This document shows positions 31,601 to 45,519 of a stretch of DNA of 64,000 nt, one piece after another. Both the position numbers and the translations under genes were made by a program. The notes under the pieces were generated by a model. That model had not been told where the DNA came from, ran no database searches, and saw only the letters and a program-made list of their open reading frames with translations. The stretch lies in NCBI GenBank assembly GCA_009746045.1, contig RPFO01000436.1:2153478-2217477 (forward strand). Direction: 5' to 3'. This DNA comes from Mesostigma viride (lineage: Eukaryota; Streptophyta; Mesostigmatophyceae; Mesostigmatales; Mesostigmataceae). Each line of letters opens with the position of its first letter. The first letter of the stretch is position 1.

Positions 31601-34600
31601 CAAGGGCCGGCTGCACACACACGTACATCCACCACGCACGGAAGGGACGGCTGCACTCACACGTACATCCACCGCGCACGCAAGGGGCGGCTGCACACAC
31701 ACGTACATCCACCGCGCACGCAAGGGGCGAGTGCACACACACGTACATACACCGCGCACGCAAGGGGCGGCTGCACACACACGTACACACACCATGCACG
31801 CAAGGGGCGGCTGCACACACACGTACCTCCACCGCGCACGCAAGGGCCGGCTGCACTCACATGTACATACACCATGCACGCAAGGGGCAACTGCATACAC
31901 ATGTACATCCACCGCGCACGCAAGGGGCGGCTGCACACACACGTACACACACCATGCACGCAAGGGCCGGCATGCACACACACGTACACACACCATGCAC
32001 GCAAGGAGCCACTGCACACACACGTACATCCACCGCGCACGCAAGGGGCGGCTGCATACACACGTACACACACCATGCACGCAAGGGGCGGCTGCACACA
32101 CACGTACATCCACCGTGCACGCAAGGGGCGGCTGCACACACACGTACATACACCGCGCACGCAAGGGGCGAGTGCAAACACATGTACACACACCATGCAC
32201 GCAAGGGCCGGCTGCACACACACGTACATACACCACGCACGGAAGGGACGGCTGCACTCACACGTACATCCACCGCGCACGCAAGGGGCGGCTGCACACA
32301 CACGTACATCCACCGCGCACGCAAGGGGCGAGTGCACACACACGTACATCCACCGCGCACGCAAGGGGCGGCTGCACACACACGTACATACACCGCGCAC
32401 GGAAGGGACGCCTGCACACACACGTACATCCACCGCGCACGCAAGGGCCGGCTGCACACACACGTACATCCACCGCGCACGCAAGGGCCGGCATGCACAC
32501 ACACGTACACACACCATGCACGCAAGGGCCGGCATGCGCACACACGTACACACACCATGCACGCAAGGGGCGGCTGCATACACACGTACACACACCATGC
32601 ACGCAAGGGGCGGCTGCACACACACGTACATCCACCGTGCACGCAAGGGGCGAGTGCACACACACGTACATCCACCGCGCACGCAAGGGGCGAGTGCACA
32701 CACACGTACATCCACCGCGCACGCAAGGGGCGGCTGCACACACACGTACATCCACCGCGCACGCAAGGGGCCGGCTGCACTCAGATGTACATACACCATG
32801 CACGCAAGGGGCGGCTGCACACACGTGTACATACACCATGCACGCAAGGGGCGAGTGCACGCACACTTACACACACACCGCGCACGCAAGGGACGCCTGC
32901 ACACACACGTACACACACCATGCACGCAAGGGGCGGCTGCACACACACGTACATCCACCGCGCACGCAAGGGGCCGGCTGCACTCAGATGTACATACACC
33001 ATGCACGCAAGGGGCGGCTGCACACACGTGTACATACACCATGCACGCAAGGGGCGAGTGCACGCACACTTACACACACACCGCGCACGCAAGGGACGCC
33101 TGCACACACACGTACACACACCATGCACGCAAGGGGCGGCTGCACACACACGTACATCCACCGCGCACGCAAGGGGCGGCTGCACTCACATGTACATACA
33201 CCAGGCACGCAAGGGGCAACTGCATACACATGTACATCCACCGCGCACGCAAGGGGCGGCTGCACACACACGTACACACACCATGCACGCAAGGGCCGGC
33301 ATGCACACACACGTACACACACCATGCACGCAAGGAGCGACTGCACACACACGTACATACACCGCGCACGCAAGGGGCGGCTGCATACACACGTACACAC
33401 ACCATGCACGCAAGGGGCGGCTGCACACACACGTACATCCACCGTGCACGCAAGGGGCGAGTGCACACACACGTACATCCACCGCGCACGCAAGGGGCGA
33501 GTGCACACACACGTACATCCACCGCGCACGCAAGGGGCGGCTGCACACACACGTACATCCACCGCGCACGCAAGGGGCCGGCTGCACTCAGATGTACATA
33601 CACCATGCACGCAAGGGCCGGCTGCACACACACGTACATCCACCGCGCACGCAAGGGGCGGCTGCACACACACGTACATACACCGCGCACGGAAGGGACG
33701 GCTGCACACAAACGTACATCCACCGCGCACGCAAGGGGCGGCTGCACACACACGTACACACACCATGCACGCAAGGGCCGGCATGCACACACACGTACAC
33801 ACACCATGCACGCAAGGAGCGACTGCACACACACGTACATACACCGCGCACGCAAGGGGCGAGTGCACACACACGTACATCCACCGCGCACGCAAGGGGC
33901 GGCTGCACACACACGTACATCCACCGCGCACGCAAGGGGCCGGCTGCACTCAGATGTACATACACCATGCACGCAAGGGGCGGCTGCACACACACGTACA
34001 TACACCATGCACGCAAGGGGCGAGTGCACGCACACTTACACACACACCGCGCACGCAAGGGACGCCTGCACACACACGTACACACACCATGCACGCAAGG
34101 GGCGGCTGCACACACGTGTACATACACCATGCACGCAAGGGGCGAGTGCACGCACACTTACACACACACCGCGCACGCAAGGGACGCCTGCACACACACG
34201 TACACACACCATGCACGCAAGGGGCGGCTGCACACACACGTACATCCACCGCGCACGCAAGGGGCGGCTGCATACACACGTACACACACCAGACACGCAA
34301 GGGGCGGCTGCACACACGTGTACATACACCATGCACGCAAGGGGCGAGTGCACGCACACTTACACACACACCGCGCACGGAAGGGACGGCTGCACACAAA
34401 CGTACATCCACCGCGCACGCAAGGGGCGGCTGCACACACACGTACACACACCATGCACGCAAGGGCCGGCATGCACACACACGTACACACACCATGCACG
34501 CAAGGAGCGACTGCACACACACGTACATACACCGCGCACGCAAGGGGCGGCTGCATACACACGTACACACACCATGCACGCAAGGGGCGGCTGCACACAC

Positions 34601-35413
34601 ACGTACATCCACCGTGCACGCAAGGGGCGAGTGCACACACACGTACATCCACCGCGCACGCAAGGGGCGAGTGCACACACACGTACATCCACCGCGCACG
34701 CAAGGGGCGGCTGCACACACACGTACATCCACCGCGCACGCAAGGGGCCGGCTGCACTCAGATGTACATACACCATGCACGCAAGGGGCGGCTGCACACA
34801 CGTGTACATACACCATGCACGCAAGGGGCGAGTGCACGCACACTTACACACACACCGCGCACGCAAGGGACGCCTGCACACACACGTACACACACCATGC
34901 ACGCAAGGGGCGGCTGCACACACACGTACATCCACCGCGCACGCAAGGGGCGGCTGCACTCACATGTACATACACCAGGCACGCAAGGGGCAACTGCATA
35001 CACATGTACATCCACCGCGCACGCAAGGGGCGGCTGCACACACACGTACACACACCATGCACGCAAGGGCCGGCATGCACACACACGTACATCCACCGCG
35101 CACGCAAGGGGCAACTGCACACACACGTACACACACCATGCACGGAAGGGACGGCTGCACTCACATGTACATACACCATGCACGCAAGGGGCCGGCTGCA
35201 CTCACATGTACATACACCATGCACGCAAGGGGCGGCTGCACACACGTGTACATACACCATGCACGCAAGGGGCGAGTGCACGCACACTTACACACACACC
35301 GCGCACGCAAGGGACGCCTGCACACACACGTACATCCACCATGCACGCAAGGGCCGGCTGCACACACACGTACATCCACCGCGCACGCAAGGGGCAACTG
35401 CACACACACGTAC
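28684..35413. repeat. 40-bp satellite, block B (about 168 copies)
   Basis: Uniform head-to-tail array enclosed by the inverted elements. Variant order is not random: stretches of about 1 kb recur at a distance of 2978 bp (for example 28879-29802 and 31857-32780), so it has higher-order repeats. No stop codon occurs in any plus frame of the unit and the period is not a multiple of 3, so all three plus frames are open for over 2200 codons. This is an artefact, not a protein gene. Confidence 0.95.
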
Positions 35414-36873
35414 TTTGTGAGCTCACGCTCGTTCTATCTATGACCTGCGGAAGTCTCAAAGGGGGAGGGGAGGCCGCAGTAGACAGGTCTGACTAGGTAG
35501 CCAGTACTAGGGGGGGGGGGTACGGTGTTGTGGGGGGGGGGTACCGGGGACGGTACTGTGGACCGGGTCCAATTTGTGTTGTGGACCGGGGGCAGTCCTG
35601 TGGACCGGGGACGGCGCGGCGCCACTGGCCTGTTGGTCAGTGGGCTGGCGTCCGTCACCCCACCTACGACTAGGTAGACGGTGGATACTTAGGGTTGTGG
35701 CGGGGCAACAACCACTCCTCTTTGCAGCTGTGTCGACGGCCCACTGACGGCGTGTGTGCACTGCTATGGCGGTGCCGAATGTAAATCACAGCTACCGGCC
35801 TCCGAATTATTATTCGGGGGCCTGGTTTATTTAAGGTTATGACGGCTGCGCGACGGGGGTCGGCAGCACCCCAATAACTTGCCGTTCGAAGTGCAGGCGG
35901 TAGCTGCCAGTGCCAGATTGTTTTATTTCTGCTGCGTTGTACTCGCCACCCCGGGCTCGCGGGAGGGGTCTGGATAGACGCGGGAGTGACTCTTGATCGG
36001 ACAACTAAAGCGGGGCAGTCGTGGTGCTAGGGTGGCAACAGCTACAGGCGGAGGGGGAATACGCCGCAGGCAAGTTCGTGGTGTATCGTATGTGCTGGGC
36101 CTGGCTAATGAATATCGTCAAGAATAGTGCATGAGCGCGCTATACGAGCATGGGAAGAAGGGGGAATCGAGCCCCCAGGCCAGCATAGGAGCGGGGTGGC
36201 TGCAGCCCAGCGCCAGGGGGGCAGCACCCTAAACAGCCTAACATTTCCTCGTGCCAAGTGAGGCGACAGCGGCCGGCGGCCAGCGCGGAATGGTGGGGTC
36301 GTTGCCGCGTAATTTAAGCGGGGACGAGTTGTTGGGACTGACGGTGCACAGCGGGGAAGGGGAAGGATGTTAGGGCGGGGCGATAGCGGATCCCAGACGC
36401 AGCTGCGTCATTGGGGTGCCGGGGGTGCTATGCCTGTGAAGAAAGGTGTACAAAGAATTGCCGAGCCTGCAGGGGTGGCTGCCGAGGGCAGTGCCCACAT
36501 GGGTGAGAACCCCCCCGCAGTGGGGGGTCCCTACGGGGATACTTTTGGCTTCCCCCTTGTATTGCCGCCTGGTTAATGAAGCACTGGTAGCGGCAGGGGA
36601 CAAGGGGGCGACGAGAAGTCTGGGCCATACGACAGCTTGCGGCCAAGTGGCCAGGTAGTGGGTGCGGGATGTTACAAAGCCCAGGTCCTCTTGACTGGCC
36701 CAGGTCCTTATGACTGGTATGATGTTTCGGCCCTTGTTGTGTGGCCTAGTTAGCTTAGAAACTGCAGATTCTTAGGTTAGCTAATGGCTTGGACGTGTGC
36801 CTAACACGTATTTGTAATAAACATGTTTCTCTGGCAGCCCCTCACTCCAATGGAACTAAAGCAGCAATTGGAT
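35414..36873 (-). mobile_element. Long ATCC...CACAAA element, inverted copy, 1460 bp
   Basis: Reverse complement of the element at 27226-28683 with very few differences. On the plus strand it starts TTTGTGAGCTCACGCTCG directly after CACGTAC. Confidence 0.75.
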
Positions 36874-37421
36874 TTTGTGAGCTCACGCTCGTTCTATCTA
36901 TGACCTGCGGAAGTCTCAAAGGGGGAGGGGAGGCCGCAGTAGACAGGTCTGACTAGGTAGCCAGTACTAGGGGGGGGGGTACGGTGTTGTGGGGGGGGGT
37001 ACCGGGGACGGTACTGTGGACCGGGTCCAATTTGTGTTGTGGACCGGGGGCAGTCCTGTGGACCGGGGACGGCGCGGCGCCACTGGCCTGTTGGTCAGTG
37101 GGCTGGCGTCCGTCACCCCACCTACGACTAGGTAGACGGTGGATACTTAGGGTTGTGGCGGGGCAACAACCACTCCTCTTTGCAGCTCCCACCCACCCAC
37201 CCTTGCTGCCAGACGGATGTTACAAAGCCCAGGTCCTCTTGACTGGCCCAGGTCCTTATGACTGGTATGATGTTTCGGCCCTTGTTGTGTGGCCTAGTTA
37301 GCTTAGAAACTGCAGATTCTTAGGTTAGCTAATGGCTTGGACGTGTGCCTAACACGTATTTGTAATAAACATGTTTCTCTGGCAGCCCCTCACTCCAATG
37401 GAACTAAAGCAGCAATTGGAT
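36874..37421 (-). mobile_element. Short ATCC...CACAAA element, inverted copy, 548 bp
   Basis: Reverse complement of the element at 26677-27225. With its neighbour it forms the right arm of a 2-kb inverted repeat. It ends CAATTGGAT, and the satellite resumes in register with ACACACC. Confidence 0.75.
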
Positions 37422-37783
37422 ACACACCATGCACGCAAGGGCCGGCATGCGCACACACGTACACACACCGCGCACGGAAGGGACGGCTGCACACAAACGT
37501 ACATACACCGCGCACGCAAGGGGCGGCTGCACACACACGTACACACACCATGCACGCAAGGGGCGGCTGCACACACACGTACATCCACCGCGCACGCAAG
37601 GGCCGGCTGCACTCACATGTACATACACCATGCACGCAAGGGGCAACTGCATACACATGTACATCCACCGCGCACGCAAGGGGCGGCTGCACACACACGT
37701 ACACACACCATGCACGCAAGGGCCGGCATGCACACACACGTACACACACCATGCACGCAAGGAGCGACTGCACACACACGTAC
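37422..37783. repeat. 40-bp satellite, block C (about 9 copies)
   Basis: Same satellite, between the inverted elements and the 142-bp insertion. Confidence 0.95.
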
Positions 37784-37925
37784 TTTGTGAGCTAATGCTC
37801 GTATTATCTTGTGCTACATGGTGCATTAGGGTCAGGGTACTCGCCGCTAGCTTCTAGAAAGAATTTGTAAAAATATATTTCTGGCACAGGTCACCCCCCC
37901 CCCCTTCACTATGTAAACACTGGAT
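37784..37925 (-). mobile_element. 142-bp element with the same ends, different interior
   Basis: On the plus strand it starts TTTGTGAGCTAATGCTCG, close to the TTTGTGAGCTCACGCTCG end of the longer elements, and ends CTGGAT. The interior is unrelated to theirs. Flanks CACACGTAC and ATCCACCGCG join to a perfect satellite unit, so again there is no target duplication and the CACAAA end abuts GTAC. Confidence 0.6.
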
Positions 37926-40900
37926 ATCCACCGCGCACGCAAGGGGCGGCTGCATACACACGTACACACACCATGCACGCAAGGGGCGGCTGCACACACA
38001 CGTACATCCACCGTGCACGCAAGGGGCGGCTGCACACACACGTACATACACCGCGCACGCAAGGGGCGAGTGCAAACACATGTACACACACCATGCACGC
38101 AAGGGCCGGCTGCACACACACGTACATACACCACGCACGGAAGGGACGGCTGCACTCACACGTACATCCACCGCGCACGCAAGGGGCGGCTGCACACACA
38201 CGTACATCCACCGCGCACGCAAGGGGCGAGTGCACACACACGTACATCCACCGCGCACGCAAGGGGCGGCTGCACACACACGTACATACACCGCGCACGG
38301 AAGGGACGCCTGCACACACACGTACATCCACCGCGCACGCAAGGGCCGGCTGCACACACACGTACATCCACCGCGCACGCAAGGGCCGGCATGCACACAC
38401 ACGTACACACACCATGCACGCAAGGGCCGGCATGCGCACACACGTACACACACCATGCACGCAAGGGGCGGCTGCATACACACGTACACACACCATGCAC
38501 GCAAGGGGCGGCTGCACACACACGTACATCCACCGTGCACGCAAGGGGCGAGTGCACACACACGTACATCCACCGCGCACGCAAGGGGCGAGTGCACACA
38601 CACGTACATCCACCGCGCACGCAAGGGGCGGCTGCACACACACGTACATCCACCGCGCACGCAAGGGGCCGGCTGCACTCAGATGTACATACACCATGCA
38701 CGCAAGGGGCGGCTGCACACACGTGTACATACACCATGCACGCAAGGGGCGAGTGCACGCACACTTACACACACACCGCGCACGCAAGGGACGCCTGCAC
38801 ACACACGTACACACACCATGCACGCAAGGGGCGGCTGCACACACACGTACATCCACCGCGCACGCAAGGGGCGGCTGCACTCACATGTACATACACCAGG
38901 CACGCAAGGGGCAACTGCATACACATGTACATCCACCGCGCACGCAAGGGGCGGCTGCACACACACGTACACACACCATGCACGCAAGGGCCGGCATGCA
39001 CACACACGTACACACACCATGCACGCAAGGAGCGACTGCACACACACGTACATACACCGCGCACGCAAGGGGCGGCTGCATACACACGTACACACACCAT
39101 GCACGCAAGGGGCGGCTGCACACACACGTACATCCACCGTGCACGCAAGGGGCCGGCTGCACTCACATGTACATACACCATGCACGCAAGGGCGGCTGCA
39201 CACACGTGTACATACACCATGCACGCAAGGGGCGAGTGCACGCACACTTACACACACACCGCGCACGCAAGGGACGCCTGCACACACACGTACATCCACC
39301 GCGCACGCAAGGGGCAACTGCACACACACGTACACACACCATGCACGGAAGGGACGGCTGCACTCACATGTACATACACCATGCACGCAAGGGGACCGGC
39401 TGCACTCACATGTACATACACCATGCACGCAAGGGGCAGCTGCACACACGTGTACATACACCATGCACGCAAGGGGCGAGTGCACGCACACTTACACACA
39501 CACCGCGCACGGAAGGGACGGCTGCACACAAACGTACATCCACCGCGCACGCAAGGGGCGGCTGCACACACACGTACACACACCATGCACGCAAGGGCCG
39601 GCATGCACACACACGTACACACACCATGCACGCAAGGAGCGACTGCACACACACGTACATACACCGCGCACGCAAGGGGCGGCTGCATACACACGTACAC
39701 ACACCATGCACGCAAGGGGCAACTGCATACACATGTACATCCACCGCGCACGCAAGGGGCGGCTGCACACACACGTACACACACCATGCACGCAAGGGCC
39801 GGCATGCACACACACGTACACACACCATGCACGCAAGGAGCGACTGCACACACACGTACATACACCGCGCACGCAAGGGGCGGCTGCATACACACGTACA
39901 CACACCATGCACGCAAGGGGCGGCTGCACACACACGTACATCCACCGTGCACGCAAGGGGCGAGTGCACACACACGTACATCCACCGCGCACGCAAGGGG
40001 CGGCTGCACACACACGTACATCCACCGCGCACGCAAGGGGCCGGCTGCACTCAGATGTACATACACCATGCACGCAAGGGGCGAGTGCACGCACACGTAC
40101 ATCCACCGCGCACGCAAGGGGCGGCTGCACACACACGTACATACACCGCGCACGGAAGGGACGGCTGCACACAAACGTACATCCACCGCGCACGCAAGGG
40201 GCGGCTGCACACACACGTACACACACCATGCACGCAAGGGCCGGCATGCACACACACGTACACACACCATGCACGCAAGGAGCGACTGCACACACACGTA
40301 CATACACCGCGCACGCAAGGGGCGGCTGCATACACACGTACACACACCATGCACGCAAGGGGCGGCTGCACACACACGTACATCCACCGTGCCCGCAAGG
40401 GGCGAGTGCACACACACGTACATCCACCGCGCACGCAAGGGGCGAGTGCACACACACGTACATCCACCGCGCACGCAAGGGGCGGCTGCACACACACGTA
40501 CATCCACCGCGCACGCAAGGGGCCGGCTGCACTCAGATGTACATACACCATGCACGCAAGGGGCGGCTGCACACACGTGTACATCCACCATGCACGCAAG
40601 GGGCGAGTGCACGCACACTTACACACACACCGCGCACGCAAGGGACGCCTGCACACACACGTACACACACCATGCACGCAAGGGGCGGCTGCACACACAC
40701 GTACATCCACCGCGCACGCAAGGGGCGGCTGCATACACACGTACACACACCATGCACGCAAGGGGCGGCTGCACACACACGTACATCCACCGTGCACGCA
40801 AGGGGCGAGTGCACACACACGTACATCCACCGCGCACGCAAGGGGCGAGTGCACACACACGTACATACACCGCGCACGCAAGGGGCGGCTGCACACACAC

Positions 40901-43900
40901 GTACACACACCATGCACGCAAGGAGCGACTGCACACACACGTACATACACCGCGCACGCAAGGGGCGGCTGCACACACACGTACACACACCATGCACGCA
41001 AGGGGCGGCTGCACACACACGTACATCCACCGCGCACGCAAGGGGCGGCTGCACTCACATGTACATACACCATGCACGCAAGGGGCAACTGCATACACAT
41101 GTACATCCACCGCGCACGCAAGGGGCGGCTGCACACACACGTACACACACCATGCACGCAAGGGCCGGCATGCACACACACGTACACACACCATGCACGC
41201 AAGGAGCGACTGCACACACACGTACATACACCGCGCACGCAAGGGGCGGCTGCATACACACGTACACACACCATGCACGCAAGGGGCGGCTGCACACACA
41301 CGTACATCCACCGTGCACGCAAGGGGCGGCTGCACACACACGTACATACACCGCGCACGCAAGGGGCGAGTGCAAACACATGTACACACACCATGCACGC
41401 AAGGGCCGGCTGCACACACACGTACACACACCATGCACGCAAGGAGCGACTGCACACACACGTACATACACCGCGCACGCAAGGGGCGGCTGCACACACA
41501 CGTACACACACCATGCACGCAAGGGGCGGCTGCACACACACGTACATCCACCGCGCACGCAAGGGGCGGCTGCACTCACATGTACATACACCATGCACGC
41601 AAGGGGCAACTGCATACACATGTACATCCACCGCGCACGCAAGGGGCGGCTGCACACACACGTACACACACCATGCACGCAAGGGCCGGCATGCACACAC
41701 ACGTACACACACCATGCACGCAAGGAGCGACTGCACACACACGTACATACACCGCGCACGCAAGGGGCGGCTGCATACACACGTACACACACCATGCACG
41801 CAAGGGGCGGCTGCACACACACGTACATCCACCGTGCACGCAAGGGGCGGCTGCACACACACGTACATACACCGCGCACGCAAGGGGCGAGTGCAAACAC
41901 ATGTACACACACCATGCACGCAAGGGCCGGCTGCACACACACGTACATACACCACGCACGGAAGGGCCGGCTGCACTCACACGTACATCCACCGCGCACG
42001 CAAGGGGCGAGTGCACACACACGTACATCCACCGCGCACGCAAGGGGCGAGTGCACACACACGTACATCCACCGCGCACGCAAGGGGCGGCTGCACACAC
42101 ACGTACACACACCATGCACGCAAGGGGCGGCTGCACACACGTGTACATACACCATGCACGCAAGGGGCGAGTGCACGCACACTTACACACACACCGCGCA
42201 CGGAAGGGACGGCTGCACACAAACGTACATCCACCGCGCACGCAAGGGGCGGCTGCACACACACGTACACACACCATGCACGCAAGGGGCAACTGCACAC
42301 ACACGTACACACACCATGCACGCAAGGAGCGACTGCACACACACGTACATACACCGCGCACGCAAGGGGCGGCTGCATACACACGTACACACACCATGCA
42401 CGCAAGGGGCGGCTGCACACACACGTACATCCACCGTGCACGCAAGGGGCGAGTGCACACACACGTACATCCACCGCGCACGCAAGGGGCGAGTGCACAC
42501 ACACGTACATCCACCGCGCACGCAAGGGGCGGCTGCACACACACGTACATCCACCGCGCACGCAAGGGGCCGGCTGCACTCAGATGTACATACACCATGC
42601 ACGCAAGGGGCGGCTGCACACACGTGTACATACACCATGCACGCAAGGGGCGAGTGCACGCACACTTACACACACACCGCGCACGCAAGGGACGCCTGCA
42701 CACACACGTACACACACCATGCACGCAAGGGGCGGCTGCACACACACGTACATCCACCGCGCACGCAAGGGGCGGCTGCACTCACATGTACATACACCAG
42801 GCACGCAAGGGGCAACTGCATACACATGTACATCCACCGCGCACGCAAGGGGCGGCTGCACACACACGTACACACACCATGCACGCAAGGGCCGGCATGC
42901 ACACACACGTACACACACCATGCACGCAAGGAGCGACTGCACACACACGTACATACACCGCGCACGCAAGGGGCGGCTGCATACACACGTACACACACCA
43001 TGCACGCAAGGGGCGGCTGCACACACACGTACATCCACCGTGCACGCAAGGGGCGAGTGCACACACACGTACATCCACCGCGCACGCAAGGGGCGAGTGC
43101 ACACACACGTACATCCACCGCGCACGCAAGGGGCGGCTGCACACACACGTACATCCACCGCGCACGCAAGGGGCCGGCTGCACTCAGATGTACATACACC
43201 ATGCACGCAAGGGGCGAGTGCACGCACACGTACATCCACCGCGCACGCAAGGGGCGGCTGCACACACACGTACATACACCGCGCACGGAAGGGACGGCTG
43301 CACACAAACGTACATCCACCGCGCACGCAAGGGGCGGCTGCACACACACGTACACACACCATGCACGCAAGGGCCGGCATGCACACACACGTACACACAC
43401 CATGCACGCAAGGAGCGACTGCACACACACGTACATACACCGCGCACGCAAGGGGCGGCTGCATACACACGTACACACACCATGCACGCAAGGGGCGGCT
43501 GCACACACACGTACATCCACCGTGCACGCAAGGGGCGAGTGCACACACACGTACATCCACCGCGCACGCAAGGGGCGAGTGCACACACACGTACATCCAC
43601 CGCGCACGCAAGGGGCGGCTGCACACACACGTACATCCACCGCGCACGCAAGGGGCCGGCTGCACTCAGATGTACATACACCATGCACGCAAGGGGCGGC
43701 TGCACACACGTGTACATACACCATGCACGCAAGGGGCGAGTGCACGCACACTTACACACACACCGCGCACGCAAGGGACGCCTGCACACACACGTACACA
43801 CACCATGCACGCAAGGGGCGGCTGCACACACACGTACATCCACCGCGCACGCAAGGGGCGGCTGCATACACACGTACACACACCATGCACGCAAGGGGCG

Positions 43901-44773
43901 GCTGCACACACACGTACATCCACCGTGCACGCAAGGGGCGAGTGCACACACACGTACATCCACCGCGCACGCAAGGGGCGAGTGCACACACACGTACATA
44001 CACCGCGCACGCAAGGGGCGGCTGCACACACACGTACACACACCATGCACGCAAGGAGCGACTGCACACACACGTACATACACCGCGCACGCAAGGGGCG
44101 GCTGCACACACACGTACACACACCATGCACGCAAGGGGCGGCTGCACACACACGTACATCCACCGCGCACGCAAGGGGCGGCTGCACTCACATGTACATA
44201 CACCATGCACGCAAGGGGCAACTGCATACACATGTACATCCACCGCGCACGCAAGGGGCGGCTGCACACACACGTACACACACCATGCACGCAAGGGCCG
44301 GCATGCACACACACGTACACACACCATGCACGCAAGGAGCGACTGCACACACACGTACATACACCGCGCACGCAAGGGGCGGCTGCATACACACGTACAC
44401 ACACCATGCACGCAAGGGGCGGCTGCACACACATGTACATCCACCGTGCACGCAAGGGGCGGCTGCACACACACGTACATACACCGCGCACGGAAGGGGC
44501 GAGTGCAAACACATGTACACACACCATGCACGCAAGGGCCGGCTGCACACACACGTACACACACCATGCACGCAAGGAGCGACTGCACACACACGTACAT
44601 ACACCGCGCACGCAAGGGGCGGCTGCACACACACGTACACACACCATGCACGCAAGGGGCGGCTGCACACACACGTACATCCACCGCGCACGCAAGGGGC
44701 GGCTGCACTCACATGTACATACACCATGCACGCAAGGGGCAACTGCATACACATGTACATCCACCGCGCACGC
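37926..44773. repeat. 40-bp satellite, block D (about 171 copies)
   Basis: Same satellite. Stretches of several hundred to over 1000 bp recur at a distance of 3133 bp (for example 40619-41575 and 43752-44708), and parts match block B. The last five bases CACGC are one copy of the target duplication of the solo LTR. Confidence 0.95.
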
Positions 44774-45519
44774 TGTCAAGGACATGGTCCTTGTATTTGT
44801 ACCCACCTGACCTGGCTAGATAGATAGAGGCTCTTGTACAGGAGCCACTGTTTTTTATCCCGTTGGATTTGGCCTACAAATGAGAAAGTTGTGGCCAGTT
44901 TTAGTAATCAGGGATTAGTACCTATGCCAAGTGGATCCTTATAGGCAGCTGACAAATCTGTCTATGTCAGCTGACCTATGACATGTCAGATGAGAATCTA
45001 TGACAGGACAGCTGACTGATTGACATGAACACTGTGCATGTCAGATGTGGCGCTGATATGTTCACGCCAGATTTACTTCATCATCATCAGATCACACACA
45101 GAGAGATCTTTTATTAAATAGTTAGATTACTGTGCAGCAGTTACAAGTTAAGACTGTACATCAGTTACAAGATAAGGCTGTACAGCAGTTACAAGATAAG
45201 ATTTATTTCTTGTCTAGATCTGATTGGTAGCCTGTACACTGACCTAACCTGATTGGTGGCCTGAGTATTACATGAGAATATTCCTAGGCACATTCCTAGC
45301 CAGCCAATCAGGTCATTCCAGTTTTCTGCCTGTGTTTTTTCCTCGAGTTAATAAAACAACTGAGGAGCCTTGCCAAAGGTACTCCTCACTATCATTCTGC
45401 CTCAAACTGAGTCTCTGTCTCTTTGCTCCCATCCTCCATAGCCTGTACCTGCAAGGACAGGCACATTTGGGTTTCAATCACAAGCATTGTAGAAGGCAAA
45501 CCCATTAGTTCTTTCAACA
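44774..45519 (+). mobile_element. Solo LTR, 746 bp, 5-bp target-site duplication
   Basis: Begins TGTCAAGGACATGG and ends TTTCAACA (TG...CA), flanked by CACGC on both sides (44769-44773 and 45520-45524). It has no internal region, as expected after recombination between the two LTRs of a retrotransposon. An AATAAAACAACTGAGG polyadenylation-like site is at about 45348 and TG-rich repeats GTACAGCAGTTACAAG at about 45130-45200. Orientation was chosen so that the AATAAA is sense. It shares the TGTCAAG start and AACA end with the LTRs of the element at 46378-49047 but is a different family. Confidence 0.85.

Noticed and set aside
28638-35496. Three overlapping plus-strand open frames of over 2200 codons, and many minus frames
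   Set aside because: They are the same 40-bp satellite read in three frames; the unit simply lacks stops. No start context, no domain and simultaneous openness in every plus frame argue against a protein.
37973-44827. Plus-strand open frames of about 2250-2280 codons in block D
   Set aside because: Same repeat artefact as in block B.
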